Shown: positions 7,123-15,580, numbered from the stretch's first letter. The stretch is 64,000 nt of DNA from Sphaerisporangium krabiense (GCF_014200435.1 NZ_JACHBR010000001.1:5274001-5338000), one strand, 5' to 3'. Translations and numbers: made by a program. The notes: generated by a model from the sequence alone, not told the origin.

Positions 7123-8007
7123 ATGACCATCGAGAAGGTACACGAGCCGCCCGCGCGGCGGCCCGCGCCCGGCCCGCGGGAGGGCCGGGACGGCGCGGCG
7201 GCGGGACTGGAGACGCCGAGGTTCCTCGGCGCCCGCCGCCGCCCCGCGGCCCTGTCCGCCGCGCTGCGGATCTCCGTCCCCCTGCTGCTCCTGGCCGCCT
7301 GGTGGTACGGGTCCGCCAGTGGGCGCATCCCGCCGGACGTGCTCGCCGCGCCCTCCGCGGTCCTCGGCGCGCTGCGCGAGCTGGCCGCCACCGGGCAGCT
7401 CGCCGACTACCTGCTCGCCTCCGGGCACCGCGCCGGGCTCGGCGTGCTCACCGGCGGCGGCCTCGGGCTCGTGCTCGGCGTCGCGGCCGGACTGTCGGCG
7501 CTCGGCGAGGAACTGGTCGACCCGACCATGCAGATGCTGCGTGCCGTGCCGTTCCTCGCGCTCGTCCCGCTGTTCATCTCGTGGTTCGGGGTCGGCGAGA
7601 CCTTCAAGATCCTGCTCATCGCGGTCGCCGCCGCCATCCCGATGTACGCCTACACCTATCTGGGAGTCAGGAACGTGGACCGCAAGGTCGTGGAAGCGGC
7701 GCGCGGGTTCGGCCTGCGCGGGCACCGGCTCGCGCTCGGCGTGGTCGTCCCGAGCGCCCTGCCCAGCGTGCTCATGGCCCTGCGCATCAGCCTGTCGGTC
7801 TCGCTGACCGGCCTGATCGCCGCCGAGCAGATCGGCGCCACCGAGGGCATCGGCTACCTCGTCACGCTCGCCCAGCAGTACTTCCGCCCCGACTACATGG
7901 TGCTGTGCGTGCTCGTCTACGCCGCGCTCGGGCTGATCTTCGACGGCGCCATCCGCGTGGTGGAGCGGCTGGCCATGCCGTGGCGCGGCCAGGTGGTGGC
8001 CCGATGA
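7123..8007 (+). CDS. ABC transporter permease (SsuC/TauC type)
   Basis: A 294-residue inner-membrane permease of the BPD_transp_1 family with about six hydrophobic segments after a 40-residue Pro/Arg-rich cytoplasmic tail. The EAA loop, which docks the ATPase, reads EAARGFGLRGHRLALGVVVPSALP and is the canonical E-A-A-x3-G form seen in sulfonate and taurine permeases (key residues around 196-215). It follows the binding-protein gene by 4 bp and overlaps the ATPase gene by 4 bp (ATGA), so the three transporter parts are made together. The substrate is inferred from context. Confidence 0.9.
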   Translation: MTIEKVHEPPARRPAPGPREGRDGAAAGLETPRFLGARRRPAALSAALRISVPLLLLAAWWYGSASGRIPPDVLAAPSAVLGALRELAATGQLADYLLASGHRAGLGVLTGGGLGLVLGVAAGLSALGEELVDPTMQMLRAVPFLALVPLFISWFGVGETFKILLIAVAAAIPMYAYTYLGVRNVDRKVVEAARGFGLRGHRLALGVVVPSALPSVLMALRISLSVSLTGLIAAEQIGATEGIGYLVTLAQQYFRPDYMVLCVLVYAALGLIFDGAIRVVERLAMPWRGQVVAR

Positions 8008-8744
8008 GCGAGCCCGTCTTCCAGCCGCGCGGCGAGATCCCCGGCGAGCTGGCCGTCCAGGTCAGGGGGCTGCGCAAGGCGTTCGGCCCCAAGATCGTGC
8101 TGGACGGCGTCGACCTGGACATCCGCAGGGGCGAGTTCTTCGCGCTGCTCGGCCCGAGCGGCACCGGCAAGACCACGCTGCTGCGCATCCTGGCCGGGCT
8201 GGAGCTGCCCGACGCGGGCACCGTCCTCGCCGCCCGCCGGCGCACGACCGTCTACCAGGAGCCCCGGCTCATCCCCGCCCGGCGGGTGCTCGCCAACGTC
8301 ACCCTCGGCCTGCCGTCCGCGGCCCGCGAGGCCGGGCGCCGCGCGCTCGCCGAGGTCGGCCTCGACGGGTACGCCCGCAAGTGGCCCGCGACGCTGTCCG
8401 GCGGCGAGGCGCAGCGCGTGGCCCTGGCCAGGGCCCTGGTGCGCGACCCCGAGGTGCTGCTGCTGGACGAGCCGTTCGCCGCGCTCGACGCCCTCACCCG
8501 CCTGCAGATGCAGGACCTGGTCGCCGAGCTGTGCGAACGGCACCGCCCGGCGGTCGTCCTGGTCACCCACGACGTGGAGGAGGCGGTCCGGCTCGCCGAC
8601 CGCGTGGTGGTGCTGCGCGACGGCGCGCTCGCCGTCGACAGGACCATCGACCTGCCCCACCCCCGCGACCGCAACGCGCCCGAGTTCGCCGACGCCCGCC
8701 GCCTGTTTCTGTCCCACCTCGGCGTCACCGCCGCCGTCCACTGA
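8004..8744 (+). CDS. ABC transporter ATP-binding protein (SsuB type)
   Basis: A 246-residue ABC ATPase that powers the adjacent permease. It has the Walker A motif GPSGTGKTT, Q-loop VYQEPRL, signature LSGGEAQR, Walker B LLLDEPFAALD and H-loop VTHDVEEA, all intact, and ALTRLQMQDLV matches the nitrate/sulfonate/taurine subfamily. The start ATG overlaps the permease stop. Downstream there are 17 bp to the desulfinase-like gene, consistent with one transcript. Confidence 0.93.
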   Translation: MSEPVFQPRGEIPGELAVQVRGLRKAFGPKIVLDGVDLDIRRGEFFALLGPSGTGKTTLLRILAGLELPDAGTVLAARRRTTVYQEPRLIPARRVLANVTLGLPSAAREAGRRALAEVGLDGYARKWPATLSGGEAQRVALARALVRDPEVLLLDEPFAALDALTRLQMQDLVAELCERHRPAVVLVTHDVEEAVRLADRVVVLRDGALAVDRTIDLPHPRDRNAPEFADARRLFLSHLGVTAAVH

Positions 8745-8761
8745 GTCACCCGAGGAGTCCC

Positions 8762-9805
8762 ATGACCTCCGTCGACAAGCTTTGGTACACCCGCTGCCCC
8801 GTCCCCACCGCCAGCGGCCTCGCCCACCACCAGGGCTGGCTCGCCGAGGAGTTCCGGGCCGCGGGCCTGGAGATCGGCATCCTGCAGGACGCGGAGCCCG
8901 AGCTGGCCGAGCGTCACTTCGACCACCGCCTGCTCGGCCTGTTCCGCGAGGGCGGCAACGTCCCCGCCCTGGCCGCGCGGTCCGCCGGGGCACCGACCCG
9001 GCTGATCGGCCTGACCTGGATCGAGGAGTGGCAGTCCATCCTCGTCCGCGCCGACTCCGGGATCACCAACGCCGCCGGCCTGGCCGGCGCCCGGGTCGCG
9101 CTGCCGGGCTGGGCCGAGACCCGCGGCAAGAGCTTCCCGCGGGCCATGGCCCTGCACGGCTTCAAGGGCGCGCTGTCGCAGGGCGGCCTCACCCTCGACG
9201 ACGTCACCTTCGTCGAGGTCGCCGCCCAGGTCAGGCCCAGCGTGGGCCGCGACGCGGGCGCGCGGGCCTTCGCCTGGCCCGGCATCGCCGAGCTGGCGCG
9301 CGGCGAGGTCGACGCCGTGTACGCCAAGGGGGCGCGCGCGGCCGAGCAGGCCGCCGAGATCGGCGCGGTCGTCGCCGTGGACCTCGACGCCCACCCCGAC
9401 GTGCGCACCCGCGTCAACAACGGCACGCCGCGGCCCATCACCGTCCACGAGCGCCTCCTCGACGAGCGGCCCGACCTGGTCGTCGGGTTCCTCGTCCAGA
9501 CGCTGCGCGCGGCCGAGTGGGCGCGCGGCGACCTCGCCCGGGTCCGCGAGATCCTCGCCGCGGAGACCAGGTCCGGCGCCGACGCGGTGGCCACCGCCTA
9601 CCGCGGGGACTTCCACCGCTCCCTGCACCCCGACCTGTCGGAGCACCGGCTGGACCTGCTCCGCGTCCAGAAGGACTTCCTGCTCGTGCACGGCTTCCTC
9701 GACGCCGACGTCGACGTCGCCGCGTGGGCGGCGCACGAGCCGCTCGCCGAGGCCCACAGGCGCCTGGCCGCCTGGGCCGACCTCGCCGGGGCGGTGGCGC
9801 GATGA
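8762..9805 (+). CDS. DszB-like desulfinase
   Basis: A 347-residue protein with the two-lobed binding-protein fold but no signal peptide. It resembles DszB, the 2'-hydroxybiphenyl-2-sulfinate desulfinase that releases sulfite in the 4S desulfurisation pathway. The N-terminus WYTRCPVPTA parallels DszB YSNCPVPNA. Cys12 would be the nucleophile (DszB Cys27), His52 matches His60, and Arg62-Glu-Gly-Gly65 matches the RxGG motif (Arg70-Gly73), with the same ten-residue His-Arg spacing. GAGGAG precedes the ATG. The next gene overlaps by 4 bp. DszB-specific biphenyl contacts cannot be judged, so the natural substrate is probably a different sulfinate. A non-catalytic cytoplasmic binding protein is the alternative reading. 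Confidence 0.72.
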   Translation: MTSVDKLWYTRCPVPTASGLAHHQGWLAEEFRAAGLEIGILQDAEPELAERHFDHRLLGLFREGGNVPALAARSAGAPTRLIGLTWIEEWQSILVRADSGITNAAGLAGARVALPGWAETRGKSFPRAMALHGFKGALSQGGLTLDDVTFVEVAAQVRPSVGRDAGARAFAWPGIAELARGEVDAVYAKGARAAEQAAEIGAVVAVDLDAHPDVRTRVNNGTPRPITVHERLLDERPDLVVGFLVQTLRAAEWARGDLARVREILAAETRSGADAVATAYRGDFHRSLHPDLSEHRLDLLRVQKDFLLVHGFLDADVDVAAWAAHEPLAEAHRRLAAWADLAGAVAR

Positions 9806-10869
9806 CCGAGACCCCCGAGTTCCTGGTCACCGTCCCCACGCGCGGCGACGGGCGCCACCCGCTGCGCCGCGACCGCGGCGACTGGGAGGAACGCCGCCCG
9901 CTGCCCGCCTTCGTCACCGACCCGCGCGGCGGGGTGTCCGGGCCGTCCGCCCACATCGCCCAGGTGGGCAGGGCCGCCGAGATCGCCGGCCTGGACGGCG
10001 CTCTGGTCCCCTTCGACCCCGAGGGCGAGGAGTCGCTGGTGCTGGCGGCCGGGTTGCTGCGCGGCAGCAGGCACCTGCGCGTCATCGCCGGGTTCCACGC
10101 CGGGATCGCCACCCCGGTGTACGCGGCCAAGCTGTCCGCCTCCCTGCAGCGGTTCACCGGCGGGCGGCTCGACTGGCAGATCGACGTCGCCCTCGACCCG
10201 GTCGTGGCCCGCGCGCACGGCGACTTCCTCCAGGGCGGCGACCGCTACGCCCGCGCCGAGGAGTTCCTCACCGTCGCCAAGGGCGTGTGGCACGAGGAGG
10301 GCTACACCTACGAGGGCGTCTTCTACCAGGTGCTCGCCGGCGGATTCCAGCCGCCCAACGCCGGCCTGCCCTTCCCGCGCGTCCACCTCAGCGGCATCGA
10401 GCCCGGCGCGCTCGCGCTGTCGGCCCGCCACGCCGACGTGCACCTGTTCGACCCCGGCCAGAACCTCGACGTCGGGATCGCCGGCCTGGGCGACCGCGCG
10501 GCGGCAGAGGGACGCGCGGTCGCCTACGGCCTGCGGCTGCCGGTCCTGGCCCGTGAGGACGAGGAGGAGGCGTGGCGCGAGGCCCGCGGCCTGTGGGCGC
10601 TGGCGGGCGGCGCCGACGAGGACTTCCCCCGCCCGGACCCGAAGACCGGCCTGTGGCCGGGCTTCGACCGGATCGCGGGGCCGGGCGCGCTCGGCCTGGT
10701 CGGCTCCTACGAGGGCGTCGCCGCCGGGATCCGCGCCTACCGGGACCTCGGCGTCACGACGTTCGTGCTGTCGGCCCGGCCCACCGTCGAGGAGGCCTAC
10801 CGGCTCGGCGAGCGCCTGCTGCCCCTGTTCGCGACGGAGTCCCAGAAGGAGACCGCGCATGTCCATTGA
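9802..10869 (+). CDS. LLM flavin-dependent monooxygenase, SsuD-like (first copy)
   Basis: A 355-residue luciferase-like (LLM) TIM-barrel flavoprotein related to alkanesulfonate monooxygenase SsuD. GRLDWQIDVALDP aligns with the GRL-N-VTGGDP flavin/phosphate region but has lost the GG step. RYARAEEFLTVAKGVW and the LVGSYEGVAAGIRAYRDLG C-terminal block are family hallmarks. Enzymes of this family use reduced FMN and O2 to cleave C-S bonds or oxidise sulfur. The gene overlaps the desulfinase-like gene by 4 bp and the second LLM gene by 11 bp. No FMN reductase (SsuE/DszD) is encoded nearby, so reduced flavin must come from elsewhere. Confidence 0.85.
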   Translation: MTETPEFLVTVPTRGDGRHPLRRDRGDWEERRPLPAFVTDPRGGVSGPSAHIAQVGRAAEIAGLDGALVPFDPEGEESLVLAAGLLRGSRHLRVIAGFHAGIATPVYAAKLSASLQRFTGGRLDWQIDVALDPVVARAHGDFLQGGDRYARAEEFLTVAKGVWHEEGYTYEGVFYQVLAGGFQPPNAGLPFPRVHLSGIEPGALALSARHADVHLFDPGQNLDVGIAGLGDRAAAEGRAVAYGLRLPVLAREDEEEAWREARGLWALAGGADEDFPRPDPKTGLWPGFDRIAGPGALGLVGSYEGVAAGIRAYRDLGVTTFVLSARPTVEEAYRLGERLLPLFATESQKETAHVH

Positions 10870-12028
10870 CATCTACTGGCGCATCGGCACCCACGGCGAC
10901 CAGCCGTCGCTGCGCCGCCGGGTGACCAGCAGGGGTGAATGGGCGCCCGTCGTGCCGGGCAGCCTCGCCCCCGGGGTGCGGCACGGCCGCCGCGACGGCT
11001 ACTCCTACGTCGAGCACATGGCCGACGTCGCCCGCGCCTCCGAGGTCTCCGGGTTCGTCGGCGGGCTGCTGCCGTCCTTCCCCTTCACCGACGACCCCTG
11101 GGCCACGGCCGCCGCGCTCGCCCGCGAGACCACGACCTACCGGTTCATGATCGCCTACCAGCCGGGGTTCCTGCACCCGGTGCAGGCCGCGCGCATGTCG
11201 GCCACGTTGCAGCGGGCGACCGGCGGGCGGCTCGTCTACAACATCATCTCCGGCGGAGGCGGCCCCGCCCAGCTCTGGTGGGGCGACCGCGTCGACCACG
11301 ACGACCGGTACGCGCGCACCTCGGAGTTCCTCGACGTCCTCAAGGGCGTGTGGAACGGCGGGCCCTTCGACTACGAGGGCCGGTTCTACCGGGTCGAGGG
11401 CGCCGGGCTGCCCGAGCCGCTCGCCCGCCAGCCGTTCCCCGAGATCTACTTCTCCGGGTCCTCCAAGGCCGCGATCGAGGCGGCGGGCCGGCACGCCGAC
11501 TACTACCTGTCCTGGCTGGAGCCGTTCCCCGACCTCGCCGCCAAGTTCGCCCAGGTGCGCGAGCACAGCGCCGCCCTCGGCACCGCCCCGAAGTTCGCCG
11601 TGCGCATCGACGTGCTGGCCCGCGAGACCGAGGAGGCCGCCTGGGACGAGATCAGGCGCGGCTGGGAGCACGTCGACCCGTCCGCGCTGGCCAGCGCGGA
11701 CGGCGACTCGGTGGGCTGGCTGCGCAGCCAGTCGTTCGTGTCCTGGCCGGTGCGCCACCACCGGGAGCTGGAGGTCTCCCCGAACGTCTGGGGCGGCTTC
11801 CACCTGCTGCGGGGCGGCCCGGCGTTCGGCCTGGTCGGCAGCTACGCGCAGGTCGCCGAGCGGCTGGACGAGCTGATCGGCCTCGGCGTCGGCGCCTTCA
11901 TCCTCGCGGGCGTCCCGCACCTGGAGGAGGCCTACCGCGTCGGCGAGGAGGTCCTGCCCCTGCTCAAGGGCCACGACGTGCGCGTGGCCTCCCCCCTCAC
12001 GGCGGCGCTGTCCGACTCCCGCGCCTGA
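10859..12028 (+). CDS. ssuD: LLM flavin-dependent monooxygenase, SsuD-like (second copy)
   Basis: A 389-residue LLM-family protein closer to canonical SsuD than its neighbour. It contains YRFMIAYQPGFLHPVQAARM, ATLQRATGGRLVYNIISGGG, a DRYARTSEFLDVLKGVW segment and IYFSGSSKAAIEAAGRHADYY in part. These are the SsuD substrate/flavin barrel strands, including the GG-containing phosphate site that the first copy lacks. The expected reaction is FMNH2- and O2-dependent conversion of a sulfonate to an aldehyde plus sulfite. The ATG overlaps the preceding gene by 11 bp. The symbol reflects family resemblance; the true substrate may differ. Confidence 0.85.
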   Translation: MSIDIYWRIGTHGDQPSLRRRVTSRGEWAPVVPGSLAPGVRHGRRDGYSYVEHMADVARASEVSGFVGGLLPSFPFTDDPWATAAALARETTTYRFMIAYQPGFLHPVQAARMSATLQRATGGRLVYNIISGGGGPAQLWWGDRVDHDDRYARTSEFLDVLKGVWNGGPFDYEGRFYRVEGAGLPEPLARQPFPEIYFSGSSKAAIEAAGRHADYYLSWLEPFPDLAAKFAQVREHSAALGTAPKFAVRIDVLARETEEAAWDEIRRGWEHVDPSALASADGDSVGWLRSQSFVSWPVRHHRELEVSPNVWGGFHLLRGGPAFGLVGSYAQVAERLDELIGLGVGAFILAGVPHLEEAYRVGEEVLPLLKGHDVRVASPLTAALSDSRA

Positions 12029-12077
12029 CCCCCTGTCCCGACCTCCGTCCGCGACCACGCTTGAGAAAGGCTCGAAC

Positions 12078-12995
12078 ATGAGCGTCCGTGTCGGCTACTT
12101 CCCGCACAACAACTCGCTGTGGGTGCTGCGCCACCGCGGCATCCTGGAGCGCTCCCTGCCCGACGTCGAATGGGTCGACCTGCGCTCCCTCCCGTCCGGC
12201 GAGCGCCCCGACCCCACCAGGTCCCTGCCGTCCCTGCACGGCGACCACCTGTTCGACGGCGGGTACGACTTCATCGGCACCGGCTCCACCCCGCCGGTCA
12301 CCGCCCAGGGCAAGGGCCACGACATCGTCTACGTCGCGGTCTCCGGCTCCCGGCACGAGAACGGGCGGCTGGTCGTCAAGCAGGACTCGCCCATCCACTC
12401 CCTGGAGGACCTGGCCGGCAAGCGCGTCGCGCTCGGCCACGGCTCCTGGCAGACCACGCTGCTGCTGTTCGCCCTGGACCGCGCCGGGCTCACCTGGAAG
12501 GACATCGAGCCCGTCGACGTCTACGGCGACGCCGCCCAGCTCTTCCTCGACGGCGAGGTGGACGCCTGGGTCGGCTCCTACCCCGCGCTGACCCGCGTCG
12601 AGCGCGAGACGACCGTCCGCGAGCTCGTCGCCACCGACGGGCTGTTCAGCCACCGCTCGCTGTGGTTCACCCGCCGCGACTTCGCCGCCGATCACCCCGA
12701 GGAGCTGGCCGCCATCGTCGCCGCCCTCCAGGAGTCCGACGCCTGGATCCGCGAGAACCCGCGCGCCGCGGCCGAGCTGTTCGCCGCCGACGACGGGGGA
12801 GACCTGGACGCGTGGGAGCACGCCCTGCGCACCCGCCCGTTCGGCCTCAACCCGGTCACCGAGGACTTCGTCGCCGAGCAGCAGCGCGCCGCCGACCTGT
12901 TCCACGCGAGCGGCCTCATCGACCGCAAGATCACCGTCTCCGAGGCCGTCCTGCCGGAGCTCAACCGCCTGGTCGAGTCCACCCGCCGCCCCTGA
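12078..12995 (+). CDS. Signal-less SsuA/TauA-fold protein
   Basis: A 305-residue protein with the sulfonate/nitrate binding-protein fold: QDSPIHSLEDLAGKRVALGH and a FLDGEVDAWVGSYP region match SsuA-type proteins. It starts directly in the fold (MSVRVGYFPHNNSLWVLRHR), so there is no signal peptide or lipobox, and it also lacks the CPVP and RxGG motifs of the DszB-like gene upstream. GAAAGG precedes the ATG. It is the last gene of the cluster, 49 bp after the second monooxygenase, and a hairpin follows. It may be a cytoplasmic binding protein, a substrate-channelling partner or a diverged enzyme. Which of these is right cannot be decided here. Confidence 0.7.
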   Translation: MSVRVGYFPHNNSLWVLRHRGILERSLPDVEWVDLRSLPSGERPDPTRSLPSLHGDHLFDGGYDFIGTGSTPPVTAQGKGHDIVYVAVSGSRHENGRLVVKQDSPIHSLEDLAGKRVALGHGSWQTTLLLFALDRAGLTWKDIEPVDVYGDAAQLFLDGEVDAWVGSYPALTRVERETTVRELVATDGLFSHRSLWFTRRDFAADHPEELAAIVAALQESDAWIRENPRAAAELFAADDGGDLDAWEHALRTRPFGLNPVTEDFVAEQQRAADLFHASGLIDRKITVSEAVLPELNRLVESTRRP

Positions 12996-13032
12996 CCCCG
13001 GCCGGGCCCGGTCGCGCGGAGAGGCGAGGGCC

Positions 13033-13069
13033 GTCCCGGGGGACCGGCCGCGATCCGGTCTCCCGGGAC
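13033..13069 (+). terminator. Hairpin closing the sulfur cluster
   Basis: A 15-bp stem with one mismatch (arms 13033-13047 and 13055-13069) and a 7-nt loop, 38 bp after the last gene of the cluster. There is no T-tract, as is common for high-GC actinobacterial terminators. Confidence 0.65.
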
Positions 13070-13100
13070 GGACGGCGCCACGCCGGGGCCCGATTGCTGA

Positions 13101-13106
13101 CAGGCT
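13101..13106 (+). promoter_or_regulatory. -10 element for leaderless PHP gene
   Basis: CAGGCT ends exactly 6 nt before the ATG at 13113, which would place the transcription start on the start codon. There is no Shine-Dalgarno before the gene. Confidence 0.45.
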
Positions 13107-13112
13107 CGGGGC

Positions 13113-13973
13113 ATGCGGATCGATCTGCACACGCACTCCACCGCGAGCGACGGCACCGACGCCCCCGACGTCCTGATGAGGCACGCCGCCGGGGCCGGGC
13201 TCGACGTGATCGCGCTGACCGACCACGACACCACGGCCGGATGGGCGCGGGCGGCCTCGGCCGTGCCGCCGGGGCTGACGCTGGTGCCCGGCGCCGAGCT
13301 GTCGGGACGGTGGTACCGGGACGAGCCGACGATCGGCCTGCACCTGCTGGCCTACCTGTTCGACCCCGGCCACCCGGGGCTGACGGCCGAGCTGGCCGCG
13401 GTGCGGCGCTCACGCGACCGGCGCGCCGAGGCGATCGTCGAGATGCTGAACGCCGACGGCGTAGACCTCACCATGGACGAGGTGCGCGCCCTGGTCGCGG
13501 GCGGCACCGCCGGCCGCCCGCACGTGGCCCGCGCCCTGGTCGCCCGCGGCCTGGTCGGGTCGGTGGACGAGGCGTTCGCCCCCCAATGGCTCGGCGGGCG
13601 CTACCGGCTCCCCAAGACCGACATCGACGTGCTCACCGCGATACGGCTGATCGGCGAGGCGGGCGGCGTGGCCGTGCTGGCCCACCCCATGGCGGGCAGC
13701 CGGGGCCACGTCCTGCCGGACGCGCTGATCGCCGGCCTCGCGGACGCCGGGCTGTGGGGCATCGAGGCCGATCACGTCGACCACGCGCCCGAGGACGCCG
13801 CCCACGTCCGCGCGCTGGCCCGCGAGCTGGGGCTGCGCGTGACCGGGTCCAGCGACTACCACGGCGACAACAAGACCGTCCGGCTCGGCGCCTTCACCAC
13901 CGGCCGCGAGGTCTACGAGGACCTGGTGTCCACCGCGACCGGCGCCGTCCCCGTCCAGGAGCCCGCCCGGTGA
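13113..13973 (+). CDS. PHP-domain phosphoesterase
   Basis: A 286-residue metal-dependent phosphoesterase of the PHP superfamily (TrpH/YciV group). The N-terminal LHTHSTASDGT and LTDHDTTAG motifs, a later AHPMAGSRG block and SSDYHGDNK near residue 248 supply the His/Asp ligands for the metal cluster; all are present. Characterised relatives hydrolyse 3',5'-nucleoside bisphosphates or trim RNA 5' ends in the cytoplasm. The gene appears to be transcribed alone and leaderless. It is convergent with the aminotransferase, with 7 bp between stops. The exact substrate is not predicted. Confidence 0.88.
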   Translation: MRIDLHTHSTASDGTDAPDVLMRHAAGAGLDVIALTDHDTTAGWARAASAVPPGLTLVPGAELSGRWYRDEPTIGLHLLAYLFDPGHPGLTAELAAVRRSRDRRAEAIVEMLNADGVDLTMDEVRALVAGGTAGRPHVARALVARGLVGSVDEAFAPQWLGGRYRLPKTDIDVLTAIRLIGEAGGVAVLAHPMAGSRGHVLPDALIAGLADAGLWGIEADHVDHAPEDAAHVRALARELGLRVTGSSDYHGDNKTVRLGAFTTGREVYEDLVSTATGAVPVQEPAR

Positions 13974-13980
13974 GGACCGG

Positions 13981-14766
13981 TCAGAGCGGGTCGCCCGGGA
14001 GGGCGGCGTACTCGCGGCGCAGCGTGGTGAGGATCGGGTCGTCGACTCGCAGCTCCGCGCCGTCGATGGAGCGGACGGCGCGCGGGCCGGCCGCGGCGTT
14101 GGTGACGAAGGCGGCGGTCATGCCGGGCAGGTCGTCGACGTCGATCTCGGCCTGGGAGGACGGGATGCCCGCGCGCTCGGCGATCCGCTCCAGAAGGCGC
14201 ATGGTGACGCCGTTCAGGCGGTCGAAGCCCGGCCAGAGCACGCGCCCGTCCCGGATGAAACCGATGTTCCACGTCGGCCCCTCGGTGACCCGCGCCCTGC
14301 CGTCGGTGAACAGCACGTCGTCGTAGCCGCCGAGCAAGGAGAACCGCCGCTGGACCAGCGGCCCGAACAGGCCGGTGTGCTTGAGCTCCGGCAGGTCGCG
14401 CTCGTACTCGGCGGTGCCGAGGGCCAGGGGCGGCAGGTCGCCGGGGACGGGCCGCGTGCCGACCAGGATCTCGGGGTTCGCCTTGGCCGCGGGCCTCGCG
14501 ATGTCGAACTCGGGATCGAAGACGGTGACGCGGACGACCACCGGCGGGCCCCCGGCGGTGGCCCGCCGCACCAGGTGGCGGACCCGGTCGAGGTCGAGGT
14601 CGGCGCCGTGCAGGACGCGGCAGTCCCCCTGCAGCCGGTCGAGATGGAGCGACAGCCCGCGCACCCGGTCGTCCTCGACCCGCATGGTCGTGAAGTGCCC
14701 GTAGTTGTGCGACGCGAGCGCGCCGAGCTCGCCGGCGGTGGCGGGACGCCCGTTCAACTCCATCAT
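13981..14766 (-). CDS. Class IV PLP aminotransferase / ADC lyase-like
   Basis: A 261-residue fold-type IV PLP enzyme, the family of branched-chain aminotransferases, D-amino acid aminotransferases and 4-amino-4-deoxychorismate lyase. The candidate Schiff-base lysine is in LPELKHTGL, followed by the GGYDDVLFTDG and VTEGPTWNIGFI blocks that hold the PLP phosphate, and a C-terminal GMTAAFVTNAA segment. Two adjacent ATG codons (14766, 14763) could start it. Class IV proteins are hard to assign by reading; a pabC role is possible but no folate gene is nearby. Confidence 0.8.
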   Translation of the reverse strand: MMELNGRPATAGELGALASHNYGHFTTMRVEDDRVRGLSLHLDRLQGDCRVLHGADLDLDRVRHLVRRATAGGPPVVVRVTVFDPEFDIARPAAKANPEILVGTRPVPGDLPPLALGTAEYERDLPELKHTGLFGPLVQRRFSLLGGYDDVLFTDGRARVTEGPTWNIGFIRDGRVLWPGFDRLNGVTMRLLERIAERAGIPSSQAEIDVDDLPGMTAAFVTNAAAGPRAVRSIDGAELRVDDPILTTLRREYAALPGDPL

Positions 14767-14895
14767 GCGGCCATCCTGACACCTGCCCGAGGCCCGCGAA
14801 CCCCGGCGGCGGCCGTGTTCGCCGCCGGCGTGACCGCCCCTGGCGTGACCGCTCCGGGCGCGCCCCTGCCGGGTCTCGGGCGAAGGGAGAGAAGG

Positions 14896-14901
14896 TAGGG
14901 T
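14896..14901 (+). promoter_or_regulatory. -10 element for leaderless cadD-like gene
   Basis: TAGGGT ends 7 nt before the GTG start at 14909, the spacing expected for a leaderless mRNA. No Shine-Dalgarno is present between the two. Confidence 0.45.
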
Positions 14902-14908
14902 CTGCCGG

Positions 14909-15514
14909 GTGGGCGAGGTGCTGGGGACGGCCGGGACGGCGGTGGGCATGTTCGCCGGCACCAACGTCGACGACATCATCGTCCTCACCGTGCTCTTCCT
15001 GGCCGCGCGGGCCGGGGGCCGGCCGCGGCCGTGGCACATCTGGGCGGGGCAGTACGCCGGCATCGCCGCGCTCGTCGCCCTGTCGGCGCTCGCCGCGCTG
15101 GGGCTCACCGTCCTGCCCGACCGCTGGGTGGGCCTGCTCGGCCTGGTGCCGCTCGGCCTCGGGCTGTGGGGGCTGGTCAGGGCGGTGCGCGGCCGTGGCG
15201 GCGACGGCGAGGATCCCCCCGCGGTGGCGACCGGGCCGCTGTCGGTGGCGGGCGTGACGCTGGCGAACGGCGCGGACAACATCTCGGTCTACACCCCGGT
15301 CTTCCGCTCCATCGGAGCCGCGGCCACCGTCCTGACCGTCGCGGTGTTCGCGGCCGGAGTGGCGGTGTGGTGCCTGGCGGGGTCATGGCTCGGATCCCAC
15401 CCCGCGGTGGTCGGCCTGGTGCGGCGGCACGGCGGGTGGATCGTCCCCACGGTGTTCACGGCGATCGGCGCGGTGATCGTTCTCGGCTCGGGTGTGCTCG
15501 GCGAACTGCTCTAG
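14909..15514 (+). CDS. CadD-family cadmium resistance transporter
   Basis: A 201-residue membrane protein of the cadmium resistance (CadD/LysE-superfamily) transporter family. About five to six hydrophobic segments are visible, with the paired motifs FAGTNVDDIIVLTVLF near residue 15 and LANGADNISVYTPVF near residue 115; the symmetric Asn/Asp residues are the family's signature and probably lie in the transport path. It would export cadmium or a related divalent metal. No CadC/ArsR-type regulator is encoded next to it. The GTG start fits the upstream -10. Confidence 0.85.
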   Translation: MGEVLGTAGTAVGMFAGTNVDDIIVLTVLFLAARAGGRPRPWHIWAGQYAGIAALVALSALAALGLTVLPDRWVGLLGLVPLGLGLWGLVRAVRGRGGDGEDPPAVATGPLSVAGVTLANGADNISVYTPVFRSIGAAATVLTVAVFAAGVAVWCLAGSWLGSHPAVVGLVRRHGGWIVPTVFTAIGAVIVLGSGVLGELL

Positions 15515-15580
15515 CCGGCGGCGTCCGGAACCGCGGGGCACGGGACGGCCGGAATGCCGGGGCCCGGCGCCGGCCCAGAA

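Noticed and set aside
8762-9805. Annotation as an ordinary ABC substrate-binding protein
   Set aside because: No signal peptide or lipobox, the cluster already has a lipoprotein binding protein, and the Cys, His and RxGG residues of DszB are all in place.
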